This document shows, one piece after another, positions 15,073-29,600 of a stretch of DNA of 64,000 nucleotides. The position numbers were made by a program, and so were the translations under genes. How positions within the stretch are numbered: position 1 is the stretch's first letter; every line of letters starts with the position of its first letter. The DNA is from Taeniopygia guttata (Eukaryota > Chordata > Aves > Passeriformes > Estrildidae): assembly GCF_048771995.1 (NCBI RefSeq), contig NC_133024.1, forward strand, positions 91,854,501-91,918,500, in the 5' to 3' direction. A model generated the notes under the pieces. That model did no database searches. It saw nothing but the letters and a program-made list of their open reading frames with translations, and was not told where the DNA came from.

Positions 15073-17112
15073 TTTGTTGCATGCTTCTTCCTTTCTCTCT
15101 AAAATATAAATTATGGTGTTTTGACAGAGCTTCTGTCTATTTCAGAAATCCAGTGACTTCAAGTTGTTTCTGTCCTTCCTGGCATTCTCACATCATGGTA
15201 ATTACAGAAGTCTAAATTTTTAATTTCTTGCCTAATTCTGCTGTCAACATGCTGGAATAAAGACAACAGATTTAGAAGGCCTACTTAGTATTTTGACATA
15301 TTAAATACACCTGTTCTTTGAAGTTAAGGGGAATAGGTTTTTGAATCATCAAGTCACTTGAAATTTCATACAAATAGTATCTTCATGGTCTGCAGAATTT
15401 ATTTGAACTCATATTCATTGTTTGGGGTATTTTTGTTTTGTTTTTGTCTGAGATGGAAGGTGGCCTTTTCATTTTGTTTATAATACTACTGCTGTGAACT
15501 TACTACCAGCCAAGTACTAAAATTAAAACAACACACAAAACATGTACACAGAGCTCACTGCAGGGAGAATATTTGATTCCAAGTCTGTGTAGACATGGAG
15601 AGGAAAAGGGACTAAAATTTGCAAGTTAGTCTTGTGGCATAATGCTGTACACAGGTGTGCTCCCTAAATGCTGCCTGCCTTGAGGATGGGTTCAGCTGTC
15701 AGCACTCCAAGTGTATATTTTCTCTAGGCAATACTGTGTTTGGCTTGCATCAATGGCTATTGACCAATGTATTTAATCTTTATCGCCTTGTGATTGGGTT
15801 ATAGATAGAACTTGCTGCCAAAATGATCTTCCTACCTCTCCCACATAAATCCATGCCTGTATCTCATGACTATTCCCGATTTTCATTCTGTGATGTCATT
15901 CATTTTAAACTTGAAGGTGCACATTTTCCACCAAAAGTGTTTGCTCAGTTTTTCTGCTGAAGTCTGTCACTGAGGCAACAAGGAGCTCCAAGAATTCACT
16001 GCAGAAAGGAGGGGTTAATACAATGGAACAAACCCCTTTATTAATTTAAGCTTCTGTATCAGTTTCTGGGCCTTTTATACTGCTTAGGCTTTTGCTGCCT
16101 GCCAACTGTATCTCTAATTGAAGTTTGAAACATCAGAGGAGATGTCCGTAACCTCAGCAGCATTACTCTCAGCTGGAATGAGCGGAATGTTGGCTCTGCA
16201 TGGGAAACCATGGCTCTCCTCGTTAACTCCTACTGATAAAGCACTGCATGAAAGCCACGCGTGCATCTCATACGTAAATTTGGTTTTGCTGTGTTTGAAC
16301 TGGAAACTATCACAGCTCAGTGATCTTTCATTTGTTTGCAAAAAAAAAAAAAAAGTAAATAGGGGGATCTGTGGGCCAATGCACAGCAGAAATTTTACAG
16401 CCTGGTGCAAAATAAATTGCAGAAACTTTTCTTTGGATTCTCTTCTGTTGTCTAAAGGAAATAAATAAAATAAACCATTTATTTTTTTCACCAGCTGGTT
16501 TTCAAAGCACCTCCATATTTAAATGTGAACTATAGACCTTTAACTAAAACATAAAATTCTTGATTATAAAAGCATGAAATATAAGAAAGTTTATTCCATA
16601 TTGGTGAAAAATTCTGTGTAAATCCATATTCTTTCTTGGGATGGTGGGTAAATAGTTGCGTGTCAGTGACTGTTTAAGGGCTATATACATAGAATTTATT
16701 TTCCACTGAAATCACTGTGAAACTAACTTTACTTAATGATTAGGTATTTACAACATTTTTCTAAGGAACACATTAAATCTCTGCCTATATACATAGGTAT
16801 TTCTGCATGCATATATACAGGACATTGCGAAATAAATGGTTTCTGGGAATAAATATGGAGTGACCACACTATTTACATATCATGAGGCTGCATATTTTGA
16901 GAATGCGCAAATAAGTATGTCAGAAATCTATTACACAAATGATGGGCATGTGTTTGTGAATTTTTTTTTATATAGTTTACTTTTTAATGCTTGTGGTACA
17001 TCTCTATCAGCAGGTGCAAAGTGAAAGAATTAGGTTTTGTCTTGCTGAGATCTACTGTGGTTCCAGAACTGTATATCTACATTGCATCTTCAGAACAGAA
17101 CAGCATATATGA
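15073..17112. other. Gene-free interval with a possible conserved noncoding patch
   Basis: Unique AT-rich DNA. The part at about 16,110-16,470 is unusual for keeping long frames open on both strands and for several CpGs in AT-rich context. It ends near an A15 run and several AATAAA-like signals (about 16,330-16,480). Nothing else was recognised. Confidence 0.5.
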
Positions 17113-17455
17113 TGGACTAGAACAGAATATTTCAGTTGGAAGGGACCTAAACAATCTTCCAGTCCAATTGCCTACTCTTCAGCCAGTTCCTTGTCCTGCA
17201 CACTATGGACCCGCTCATCCCATAGCTGGACAACTTGTACAGAAAGATGATATGAAGGACAGTATCAAAGGCCTTAAAAAATCAACATAAACTACATTCT
17301 CCACCTTCCATTCATCCACTAGATGAGTGATCTTACTAGAGATGGATATCAAATTAGTTAAGCAGGACTTTCCCTTTGTGAGCCCACATTGGTTTGTGCC
17401 TGTTAATTATATTATTATTTAAATGCCTTCCAGTAGTGCCCAGAAGGACAGTGAG
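17113..17455 (-). mobile_element. CR1 LINE fragment with an internal deletion
   Basis: It begins like a CR1 3' end ('tcagttggaagggacctaaacaatcttccagtcc'), then jumps to an internal CR1 stretch ('agtatcaaaggccttaaaaaatc...agcaggactttccctttgtgagccc'). The latter is the reverse complement of an ORF2-derived region. The join near 17,165-17,185 suggests a deletion or a second insertion. Old and diverged. Confidence 0.75.
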
Positions 17456-18338
17456 GTTTGTGGCCTGTGGCACACACAATCCATGCGTGGCAGGTGACTG
17501 CTGGAGGACCTTGAGCTCACACTTCATGTGAGGTGCCCTGAGTGGTGGCCCTCTGTGTTTCTTCAACCTTTATTACCTCTGCAGGGAAGCTGCTTTGGAC
17601 ATGGCTGATGTGCTCTGTTGTAATTCACTAGCACAGAAGCACAGACAGCATTTTTGTGTTCCTCATTCATTCTGTCACCAGCCTTACAAGGATGTCTGTA
17701 TATGTGATATAGTCCACAAATTCCCCAAGTCATATCAATGATAATATTGTAATATATAATATTATACACTTATATATAAATGGCATAATACAAAAGCAAC
17801 ATATATACCCCTAAGTATGTGCATAGTAATATATTTGCCTTTTCCAACTCTTTTAAAATTAGTACAGAGAAAGTCTTTCTTCTAAAGTCATATTTTTACT
17901 TCAATGCAAGGTCTTTCCGCTCTGTCCAGAGGAACTGTGTGCTGTTAGGTGGCAAGTACCACTGGAAAGCTGCCCACTGACTTCTTTCAATTAATGATAT
18001 GAAAATAAGGGTTTTTCACAAAATGTGTTGTTTATTTTGCTTCAGCGATTGTCAAAAAAAATCTTTATAATTTATTATGATAACTAGATAGCAAAAAAAG
18101 CCCTATGAGTTCAAAAGATGGACCTGTTTGTTGGAGCTTCAGAAAAAGGCTGTGTGAAACGAATGTCAATACTCAATAATTTATGACATTGTAAGGTGAT
18201 TTTGTTTCAGTATTCAAATGCTGTTGTTGTATGTCAAAATCTTTCAAGATCATGTGTTCAGAAGTTTCTTAAATAGGTGTATATTTCAACGGGGAGAGGG
18301 AGTATCAATTTTCAGAAAAGCTAAAAGGATTCTTTAAA

Positions 18339-18388
<50 letters not shown>
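18339..18388 (+). repeat. (ATT)n microsatellite, about 16 units
   Basis: A perfect ATT trinucleotide run of 50 bases without interruption. It is probably polymorphic in length. Confidence 0.97.
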
Positions 18389-21152
18389 GCCTCAGTTTAC
18401 TAAAAAATACCTACCATAACTAAGACAAAATATCTGCAAGATTTCGGTATAATAAAAGTAGAGACAAAGATTTAGCTATTTTAACTTGGAAAGAAATCTA
18501 TAAACAAGAAAAATCTGTAATGTAGTAATTGACTTGCTGTGGAATTATTCATGTCTCAGTTGTGTGTGAAGTACAGATAGGAGATATTCCAGAGCACAGC
18601 ACACAATGTACCCTGCACTGTAAAACAGCAAAAGTCTTTAGGTCAGAAAAAGCTTATGAGATTGGCATAAATACTTTCACTACTGCTATGAACAACCATT
18701 CTGGTTATTAAGCTTGCTGTAATAGTAGCTCCCACGCTCACTGGAAACTGATGCCTCTCATGTGATGAGAGGTAATCCTGAAGATGCTGACACATGCCAG
18801 GTGACTAGATGCAGAGCGTAAAGTGTCCCCCACCAGCTCCTCTGCCTCATGTGACATTGGTACCCTTTAAAAGAATTTCAGTGATATATTTTGGTTTGCA
18901 TTTTCTCAAATGTACGCGTTTTTTCCCTTCTAAAATCTACCTCATAATGACCAAACTAAGTAATTAGTTTTTCTACCAAATGCGAAGAGAAATTTTGATA
19001 TCGCAAAGTGGAAATGCTTATCACAATTCACTTTGTCTCTTAATAATTGTTGGTTTTCAGCAAAGAAGGGAGAAGAGAGATAAAGCTTTCTCTGATGGTC
19101 TCATCTAGTAGATAGCTAAGACATTTTTAAAAGAATAATTTAATGAAGTGCTATTTAATATTATTAAGAATTTAAGTAATGGTGTTTAAATTGCTGCTCA
19201 GCTCCAAAGACAGCAAATAAAATCCTGGTATGTCAGCTACAAACTTGGAGGTGGTTTGGAGGACGAGTTTTGGGAAGACATGTCTAGACTTCCTTGTAGA
19301 GATAGACTGTATCACATGAACCATTATTCAAGACTAGGACCTTTATCAGCCACTGCAGTTTTATTTCAGGACCATTGAAAGTAGTCCAATAAGTTCTCTG
19401 TAAAATAAAATATTTTTAAATTATAATCAACAGTAGATTCAAATTATGCTGTTCACAGATTGTGAAAGGAAAGACTGAGATGTTGTCTGCGTCTAGTCCT
19501 TGGAAACATTTAAACTGCTTGCCGCAAACCATCATAAAAGGCATAGGGCAGCCTGCAAATAAAATTAAAAGGTTAAAACAGACAGATTTGATCCTAAAAG
19601 TTTGGGTGACTTCTCTCAGACTCTTGCGAGCTTTTTTAATTTCCAGATGCTAGTTTGAGAGGACAAAATATAAGTGCTTACCCACATATTTCAGGTCATT
19701 TTAGCTTTCTCTCTCCTCCTTCTCTAACGAAGTTACTTGGTTAACCTACTCCTGAGGCCCTCCTGAAGTGACCTCATGTCTGTCTGAACCATATACACTT
19801 TAAAATACATTAATTTCTCAACAGTTCAGTCTATCCTTGTCATTACTCTGTATCACACTTCCTCAGACATGAAACTTTTCTAGCTTCTGCCAGTTGCCAT
19901 ACTTCTACAGGAGTTACTGTGAGGAACCAGCTTTGGTGATGTACAAGGGCACCATCTCCTTCTAGAGTATCTGAAAAAGCAGTGGAAAACCAGGTGCTTT
20001 TCTACTAGTCCTCTGTCTACCTGAATTTCTAGCTTTGTGGATCTGGCACCTTTCAGATGGCAATTCATTGTGTGGGGAAGTGAGCACGTTGTTTTGGTTT
20101 CTGAAGCCTTCTTTCTGCTCTGCAGTCAGCATGTTCCTGCTCCCAGGGGACCATGGCCAAACTGGTGACTTCTGAAACAAAAGGGACAAGCTCCTGCTTG
20201 AGGCCTGGAAAAATACTCTCAATAGGTAAGTCCTCAAGTGCACAAAAACATGGAAAGAAAAATTCCCTTCCCAGAGCTCCAGGTCACCAGTTCCTGACAG
20301 CTTATGCCTTTTTTTTCTCTAATCTTGTCACTTGGGGTAGGTTCTGAATGAGCAGATTGTTGTAAGTGGGTATGGGTGAGATGAGCAGGAATCTGTATGT
20401 AGACCCTCAGCAGAAAAATAAATTTACTGAACTGTTGTCTGCATCTGTGTACTTAAAGAATTAAATCTTTAGCAGATATGGATTAATATGAAGTCTTTGA
20501 AATCTAGAAACTGCTCCCATTTACACTACACAGGAAACTTGTCCTTGAGCATCTTGCTCCTTTTGTTCTCCTGGATTCTTATTAGTATCTTGCAATTCAA
20601 TTTTAATAAATGTTAGCAATACACAGTAATCTGACTATAAAAATTGTCACCATAACTTTTAGCAAAACAAGCCCTAATTTTTGAGATACAGACAACATTT
20701 AATACTTACTGAAGCTGATGGGAGCAAACAGTATAGCATTTCATAAAGTAGTTGGAGATTTTTGTAACCAAAATGATCCATTTTATTTTATTCTATATAT
20801 TTTTTTTGTAAAAATCTGCCTTACATAATTGCCTACTTGGCTTCATGACTCACACCAAGGAAACTGAGAGCACTGTTCTTAATGACTAATAAAACTATGT
20901 TGAGCTTTTCACTGATAATGGAATGGGGTTTATGGTGCTCCCCATTCAGTATACTGGAGTTCCTAAAAGTAACTTTTAAACTGAACCTAAACCAGTAGTA
21001 TTACCTTGCAGCTAAATTTTGATGTAAAATATATGTATTTGGACAGTACTGCCAATTTTTTTCTAGTTATAAATTTAGAAACACAGGATATCCCATGCTT
21101 TGTATAAATCTTATTAATTATGAAGTTCCTGGAAAACTGGCTTAAATCCACA

Positions 21153-21210
21153 GCTTCTAGGTAACAAATAGTTCTCACTTTGCTTCTAGGTAACAAATAA
21201 TTCTCACTTT
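21153..21210 (+). repeat. 29-bp tandem duplication
   Basis: Two copies (21153-21181 and 21182-21210) of a unit beginning gcttctaggtaacaaata differ at one base (atagttc against ataattc). This is a recent small duplication in otherwise unique sequence. Confidence 0.9.
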
Positions 21211-23343
21211 GTTTTTCCATGTATAAGGAAATATAATTTCTGCCATCTGTTTCAGCAATCAATTTATTTTGCAGTAACTTCAGCTGTTGTCTGCAGTGAC
21301 TTCAGTTACAGCTTTAAAAACTCTCTGATAAGACTTACCAGTAATACACTGTAGGTTTTAATTTCTTTGTTTTATTTATGGACCCCATTACTTTTCTACA
21401 ATGTTTTTTTAATGCCTACAAGAAGAAACTGATACCTGTACATGAGAAAAGCGGATTAAAACACAATTTCTTGCTTAGGAAAGACCAAAATCCATGAAGA
21501 ATAATCTTTATACTTCTTTTCCTTTAGGAAATTTTTTTTTGTAACTAATGAATTTTGGTGTGTTAGTCTTTGACAGTTTATTCTGAGATGTTATTTAAAG
21601 GTCTGAATTTTTAAAAAGAACTTGTGTTTTTCATTATTTTTATTTGCCTAAATTGAATATCTGAGAAGGCACCCAAGAGGTTGAACACAAACTAAAAATC
21701 CTGCAGATAAACTGTTTGTAGTGTGAAACCATGACCCAGAAATCACTTGTCACTCTAGACATTGCAGTCCTTCCTGTTCCAGAATTTGGAAAATCATCCT
21801 GCTCTGTTTATTCCACTTCTATGAGTCAGTTAAATTATAGTCTTTGAACTCCTCATACAGTACCCTTACAGAACTGTTGTTCACTGGATCTTCTTTTCCA
21901 TTATGACAGCATTGTTTAGATCTGATAAAAATGTGGAGGCACTGCAGGCAGGCAAATACTGTCATTCCCTTCTGTAACTGTTCTTTGAGGCTGAGGGTGT
22001 AGATTCATTCCTCCAAAAAGATACAGGCTGTACCTGATCAGAATTTGGCAATTACTTCTGTGCAAAAAAAAAATTACAGTGTGATCTTTGTATTTTAAAT
22101 TCTGGCTTTGTTATTTATATATCTGTTAGCTGTGGGTGAAACTGGAATGAGAAAAGTGATGATTTTTATTAATGGGGTAAAGGCATTCATGATCAGAAGC
22201 AGGAGTTGGACAGTCACATTTCTGGCCCTCAGTACAGGAGGAAAAATTGCATTCTGTGGCATCCTGTGCTAGAAGGAAACCTGTTATGTCTGTAGCTCTC
22301 TGGTAAATTCAAGCTTAATTAAATATTTCTGGAGAGTCATTCACTGTCAAATGCTTCCACTGGGAGCCCAAATACATGAGGAATTACATAGCACTTTTGT
22401 CAAAAGATAATACATGGGGTTCTAATTGGTCTATGGCAGTGACAATCATAACCTTGTTAAAAAATAACCTTTTTTTAAGCAGGATTAAGAGCATGTGAAT
22501 GTGTCTGCCCATAAACATTATCCACTATCAGCAGTCTTCACAGGCAGACATTCAGAGAAATCACAAATCTTGACTTCTTTTTCTCCATTCAACATGACTG
22601 ATATTTTAGCTTAGATTGTACTTAGTTCTATCCTAGATCAGGCTAGACTGTAAACCACAACTACTTGTGGGTCTGTGGCTAGTCAAATAATAATTACTTG
22701 GAAAGTAAGAAATGCTAATTTCCTGGCACTTTTTTTTTCTTCTCAAAGGAACATAAGGTCTTATCTTTTCCTATTAAAGAGAGACGCTTCGATTCTTCTC
22801 ATAGTCCCAAGGATGTTTTGATAGCAAAAGTCAAATTATTACACTGTATCATTGCTATAAGTTAGAAAATGTCTTAGATTTTTATTTATGTGGATTGATA
22901 GGGTGACTGGGATAAGATTGTTCTTTATGAGAAATAATGAAATAATATTTTTAATCTGACAAAGTCATTATTCAAGCTGATGACATATTAGCAATTATTT
23001 TGGCAGTTCTTTGATCAACCCATAAGAAATAGTATAGTATGTTCAATTACAATTTTATGTACTGTTGATACTTGTACTATAAATAAGGAATTGCATGTAG
23101 GTCACTCAACTGTTTGGTTGTAAAATAGTTTATTTAACACACTGATGTCATTAAATTATTATTCCAGATCACTGGGTAAACACACTGGGTGATCACTGGG
23201 TAATTTTAAAAGAAGGACTCATCCTTTCATGGAATCAGCTTCTAATTCAGCCCATGAATTCCTTTAGTTCCAGATCTATTTTAAGCAAAATATAAAGGGC
23301 TGCAAGTATGTTTCTGTTGCTTACACTTCTCTGTGTGAAATTC

Positions 23344-23655
23344 ATGGAATCATAGAATGGTTTGCATTGGAAGGGACTTAAAAAAATCATCCAGTTCCAA
23401 CAACCCTACCACGGTCAGGGATGTCTCCCACTGGATCAGGTTACTCAGAGCATCATCCAGCCTGGCCTTGGACATTTGCAGGGATGGGGGTCTGCAGCTT
23501 CTCTGGGCAGCCTGTTCCAGTGCTTCACCACGCTCAGAGTAAAGAAGTTGTTCTTAATATCCAATCTAATTCTACTCTCCTTCAGTTTAAAGCCACTGTA
23601 CTTCGTCTTATCTCTACATGCCCTTGTAAAAAGCCCCTCTCCAACTTTTAGTATT
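23344..23655 (-). mobile_element. CR1 LINE 3' fragment
   Basis: A clear reverse-complement CR1 tail: 'catggaatcatagaatggtttgcattggaagggac', then 'ctggccttggacatttgcagggatgggg', 'cagcctgttccagtgcttcacca' and 'cttaatatccaatctaa'. The duplicated 'tagaat' 3'-end octamers are at the left. Better preserved than the other minus-strand copies here. The open frames across it are chance. Confidence 0.95.
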
Positions 23656-26600
23656 CATTCAGATATTAATAACTTGTTTTGGCAATCCAGTTTCTGGATT
23701 CTGACCTGAAGCCTTCTGAAAGCATAAGAAGGGCAGTCAGGTCTCTTGATATTGCATAACAAAAGTGGGATAGGAATGAGTAACTGGCCTGAAGTGCATG
23801 TGCTCACTCTGACCTGTAGCCACATTGCTTCAGGTTAGTCTTCTTATACAAGACTTGCCTTAACAAGCAAGATGTGACAGGCCAGTGCAGAGCTGGGGAG
23901 TGAACTATCAAATCACTGTGGCAGTGATTAAGATCAGGGCTAGAACTCACTCCCTGAGTCTTGCTTATTTAGCCAGGTGTGCCTTCACCGAGCTCCTCGA
24001 GATTTGGGTTAGACATCTGCAGTAGTGATGTTTGTTGTTGACTTATTTGGTAGAGCAGGAATGGTACATGGGATTAATGTGATGATGGCTCATAATTGGA
24101 TGGATTAATTGACTGATGGCTCATAAACTCTTCATGGAATTTATCCTCTTTTTTAATAAATGTTTGTAATAAATGTAATGGGAACAAGAATTCAATATGT
24201 TTAATTTGATTAATACTAGGTGAAAAGTATGGCTATGCTAGCTAAAGGGTGAGTATGAATTCTGTTTCACAATAGTTCAGATTCAGTGGTAAGAATAGTT
24301 TCCCATTCTTTTCCTCCTCTCTATCTCAGCTGACCCTTTTCTTCCCCCAGTTGCTCATTCCCACGCCCTGTCCCCTCCAAAGCAAATGTTATTTGTAATC
24401 CAAATCAGTTCAGTGATCCAGTTTAGATTGCAGTTCCACAAACAGTTGTGTTGACACAACTGTGGAGGTGGTACAATATGGGGAGGCAGGGATGAGTGGT
24501 TAGGGACAGCTTGGAAAGTGATACCTGGAAATGGAAGACTTTTTGCATTAGACCTATGGAACCATTATCATAATTATAAATCAACAAAGCAGAACATAAA
24601 TCTCAGTAGAGAAAGTCAACAAAATAAATTACCTTGTCTTCATACAAACCCTAAAGCTGGGGAGTTCTGGTAATCTGCCTTTTTCTGCCTTTTGTTCTGC
24701 CAAGCTGAAGCAATAGCTGAAATGTTCAAGACTGTCCTGAATTATAAAACAGGTTGCACATGTTTCTGTTTTCCTCCCTGTCCTCCTTCCCCCATCCTGA
24801 GTTTATTTTTCATTTTGAATATTGTTGTTGAACTCTAACCAGTCGTTCTACTCCTCATCCAATTCCTCATTCAGTTTTATAGTTAAGCGGTAATTAGAAA
24901 CTATCACTGGGGGAAAAGTATGCTGCAGCTATTTGATGTGATCCAGCCTCATACCAAACATAAACTGTCCAAAAGTAGCAGTAAGAGAATTGCAAAGGAT
25001 TCTCACTCAAATTCAAAATAAAATGTTAAATCCTGTATCTTAGAACAAGTGCTACTTCTCATAACTATTTCCAAAAAAATGTACAGTGGTGTTTACAATG
25101 GAGAAAAGTGAAAGTAGGTTTTCTTTGCTGAAAGAATTGAAATGAAGGAAATTCAGAAGAAAACACAATAAAGCCAGCAGCTGTGTAGCAGGAAGGACAG
25201 GTCCTTCCCACATCCCAGCGCTTCTCTGGACAAAGTCCTCCCATTCAGAGGTTTGTAGGCGGATATGTGTGTTGGGCACAAGCTGATGTGACACTGCCAG
25301 TAAATGTCTCTGGTGCTCAGCCTCCTTGGGCGCACGGTGGCTGAGCCGAGGGCAGCTGGGCAGGGACGGGGCGCTGGGCCGGGGTGGGCTCGCCTGCCCC
25401 AGCGCCCATCTGAAACGCACTGCCCGTGCCCCACTGCGAAAGCCACTCGCTGTCCTCCAGAACAGCCTTCCAGTAAGAACACTAAACTATTTCTTCAAGG
25501 TGGGGAAACCCCCCAGACAACTGATTTGCTCTCTACCTGCATTAATTTTTAACTTCTTTACCTATTCATAAAATAAGACAAGAAGGGGCAAAATATTTAT
25601 CTTCCCCTTGGGGACTAATATCCCAAAGGAACGCATGAGATTAAAGGGAAAGGTGAGGAATGAGAGGTTCCCATCTCAAACCCTGCTTTTTAAAATCAGG
25701 AATGCAGTGGGAAGAGGAAGGAAGCAGGATCAGTCAGGCTTGAATGAAAATATATTTGCAATAACTTTTGTCCAAAATGTTTTCTGTGATTTTTATAACA
25801 ATAGAGCACCCCTCCTCTCAGGAGGCAAGACAAGGCCTTAAAATTTAATTTTACATTTCTGTTTCCATTGTGATATTTATTTTTGGTTGCAGTAATTTTA
25901 TGATTGCTTTTCAGTAGCTTGGAGGCATAGAGTATGCTTTATTTCTAGATCAATATCACAACAAATTGCATTCAGCAAACTGTGAAATCTGCTAGGATTT
26001 TTCATTGAAATTTCTCACCTAACCCATGGTAAATGCATTCTGGCAGATTTATTGGATGACATTATCCTCCTTCACCCCATCACTCCTTGACCTGACTCAA
26101 GGGCATAGAGAAGCTCACTTCCCCACCCATACCCAGGGCTCCCTCTGCCCTGCCAGGGCCCAGGACCCCATGTCAGCCCCCCGGGACTGTCAGCTCCTGC
26201 TCTGGTGTTGTCAGAGCACAGCTCCCTACAGCCCTGCCCTGCTGGCCCCACTGAGCTGGGGCAGGGATGCCCCACATACCTATTGCTTAAGCCTAAAGGT
26301 GAGAGATGTGTCTCCAGGGTTTTCATTACTTGGTGGGATCTCAGCCATGGACTTTTTGGCTGCAAAGAAGTGCTGTGTGCTTCACAAATGTCGCAGGCTA
26401 TGTGTTCAAGACTTTGTCTGTTCTGTGTCAGTTTACCTCACACTCTTGGCTAAAAAGAAGACATGCAACAAAAACGTTGTAACTGATGAGAATGCAGAAC
26501 CTTCTTCTGAATCAGAAAAAATAGATTTTCAAATGGGAACTGCAGAGTCAGCTTTTACAGATCTGCAAATTCAGGACCCAGGCAGAGAGTTGAATAGACA

Positions 26601-29600
26601 ATAAAATTAGGAAACAACTTTCGAATAACAACTTTTTGTTCTAGATAAAAATTCCAAAGTACTTATTAGATTTTAAGAGCTCTTGATATTAGTGGATTTC
26701 ATAGTCATGACTAAATTTGTTCTCAAGGTTTTTTTGCACTGCAGGGTTTCCATTTCACAGAAAGCAGGTGCTTCTGGTTCTCCAGTCTCTAAGGATGGAG
26801 GTCTGTGAACAATTTTCCTTCTGACAATATTTTCCTCTCAAGCTGCTTGCTTCCATTCCCTTACTGATATTTATCTCCTCAGCTCTGCCAGTGGAGTGCT
26901 TGATAAGATTTTACTCAACAGGATCAACAAAATGTTCTAAGCTAAGAAAAATGATCCAGAAAGAAAAAAAGGCGGTCTTTTCAACACAGATTATTTAACT
27001 AATCTAATTTAGAACATGGCACTGAACACACATTGTCCTGCAACAAGGCACAACTAAGGAGGTAATAGATTGTGGTACAAGGATGGAACGAACAACTGGG
27101 GTGAGAAAGGACTGAAATGTATTAAATTGGTTTTGTCACCAGAGAAAATGAAGTCTGGAACTGCACTACAGCCCTTGTCTGAGTAGGACTGGACAATATG
27201 AAGATTAAAAAGCACTGATAGCAGCCAGAGGCTCATCTATATGAGCATCCCACAGGATACACTGCAGCAGGGAATTTAAACAAACAAGTGCTGGTAAAAC
27301 AAGGCTCCTAGGGCTGAGGATATTTTGGTTACAAAATTGTGATACATCCATCCTTCAACTGCAAATCATTCTTTTCTTTTTCTAGTGGAAAACTAGAACA
27401 AGTGTTTATAAAGTGCATCTTTTTTCACCTAGGTTGATTTTGCAAGAAATTGATGAGAAGGTCTCACAGGAATAAGAATTGAGAACAACTGTGAGATTTT
27501 GAAACTTTACAGGGAAAGTATTACCTTGGCTTGGACAAGAAGAGTTTTGCTTGGCATGTCTAGGTGTATGCTCTTGATGCATTAGCAGACTCTTCTAAGT
27601 CTACAGTGTTTTCAGCTCAGGTGCTGATTAAGAGTTTAGACCTTTATGATTACTTTATAAACAGTCAAGGCAGTTTAAGATGTCTATGACTGCCATGTGG
27701 CTTGGAGGTGGAACCATCAGTGCAGGTGCTGTGAGCAATCTTGGAAGGGTTTCCCAGGCACAGCTCTGCTCGGATTGCTGTCCAAGTGGGTGCCTGGGCG
27801 AGGCAAACACTCCTAAAACACTCCTAAACTATCCCTGCTACTGGCTGAGCTTGGGGGCAAAGACATTCTGCTGAGGATTGGGAACAAATCTCAGAGTGTC
27901 TAACTGAAGCTCCATTTAGAGCCAGAAATTATCACCTCTACCACCTTACAAACCAAATCACTGATATAACTTCTGTGCTTCCCCTGTTCTCTTTCCTGGA
28001 TTACACTCAAGTGAGACATTACAGGATCTGGACCTCATCAGAGTTTACAAAATTAGCATACTGAATGCAAGGCTTAAACTCAAAAATTTCCAAATGTATC
28101 TGAAATGATTTTAAGTAAACCAGAAGGAAAATTCTTTAAAATAATAGTGATACTATTATTAGCTTTGCCAATAGTAAAGTACATTCACTTCTCAACACTT
28201 GCTCTGAGTAACCACGACCTCTAATAGACCACAAAATTGTCAACTGCTAGCTGAAAAGGAGATTAAAATGCATACTGATTTGCAGTAATTTATTATCTGT
28301 CCTTCTAGGAAAAAGCATAGAATACTTCTGCTGCTAATAAAGTTATGCTGAAATGGGATTCCAGGGGATTCTGCTATCGTTCAAATAATATTATACACGC
28401 TCTTAATAACCTTGCACTGTTAATAACCTCTACTGTTAATCTTCATATAATATGAAACTGCAAATTAAGAAGTCTTTTCATGTACAGGGGCAGAACTTCA
28501 TTTAAAGACCTTGATGGTGTAAGAAACAGACTGAAATAAATCCACATTGCAAACAGTCAGCTAATGGATGTGAAGATAAAGAAGGACTTAGGAAGACAGA
28601 AGCAGTGCAATGTCAAATCTATATTTTGCACAGTTTCTTACAGAAACTATTCCTGTTAAAGCAGGAATGTACCAATACATGAGTGTTTCCTGTGAACTAA
28701 GAAATGGTAATCGTAAAAATTTTCAATGAGGTTGAAAAAGTAAAATTTCTTTATATTTGGCCAGACAAAAAATTAAGAGTAATAGACTCTGATTAATCCC
28801 ATATTCAAGTCTGGAAATCTAGTAGCTTGGCAATACTAAATATCCTATTCATTTCTTATTTTTATATCAAGTTACAAGCCAAGACTTATGCTGATTTTAT
28901 AAACACTGTTTGTTCTTATCTTAATTTACTATTTGTGCTTATTATGCTTTAACTTTGATTAAATTAAAATCAGACCATGTTATTGATGACTTTCATTCTA
29001 AGTTCTTCCTGTAACATTTTTTCCTAAGAGGAACAGTCTGTTTTATTTTGATAGAGTAATTGAAATTCACTGAAATAATAAAGCTTACTCTTTAGCATAT
29101 CCAGTTGGTGTACCCCTGCCACACAGTTGGACAGATCGCAGCACTGGCAAAAACATTTTTCTGGCAGCAATCCTTTCATAAACAAAAAAGGCTTTCTTTC
29201 ATTATTTTTCAGGGGTTGGGGCTGTTTAACACCAAAATAACCCCACCCTGCTTTTGAAACATAAGCATGTTTTAGAACCAGGTGATTAAAAATGTATTTT
29301 TCATTATTCCACAATTAATAAAAAATTGAATTTCCTCCTGAAAACTCTGCTGTTCTTGTGCCTCTAGCCCATTTCAGCCACAACACTACCACCAGTGTTT
29401 TCATAAAATGTTATTGTACTGTTCAATGCACGTATTCCAAGGCTGACACCATGGAGCAGGGCTTTGGGAAGGGGACAGTCACACCCTTCTGCAGGTCGTT
29501 CTGTCTTGCAGCCAGATGCCCTCACTGCCTGGCCCTGGAGGAGTGTTTGTGCTAAATAGAGGATCAAGGATCAGCTCCTGCTGCTGAAACCAAGTGGCAC

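Larger units (their letters stand above)
17456..23343. other. Gene-free interval with simple repeats only
   Basis: It holds the (ATT)n run and the 29-bp duplication, plus an AT-rich, TATA-like stretch near 17,740-17,800. No exon, RNA gene or transposon was recognised. Confidence 0.6.

Noticed and set aside
26026..26604. 192-codon frame
   Set aside because: Overlaps a GC-richer patch, no family features, and alternative frames are also open. It could be tested by RNA-seq.
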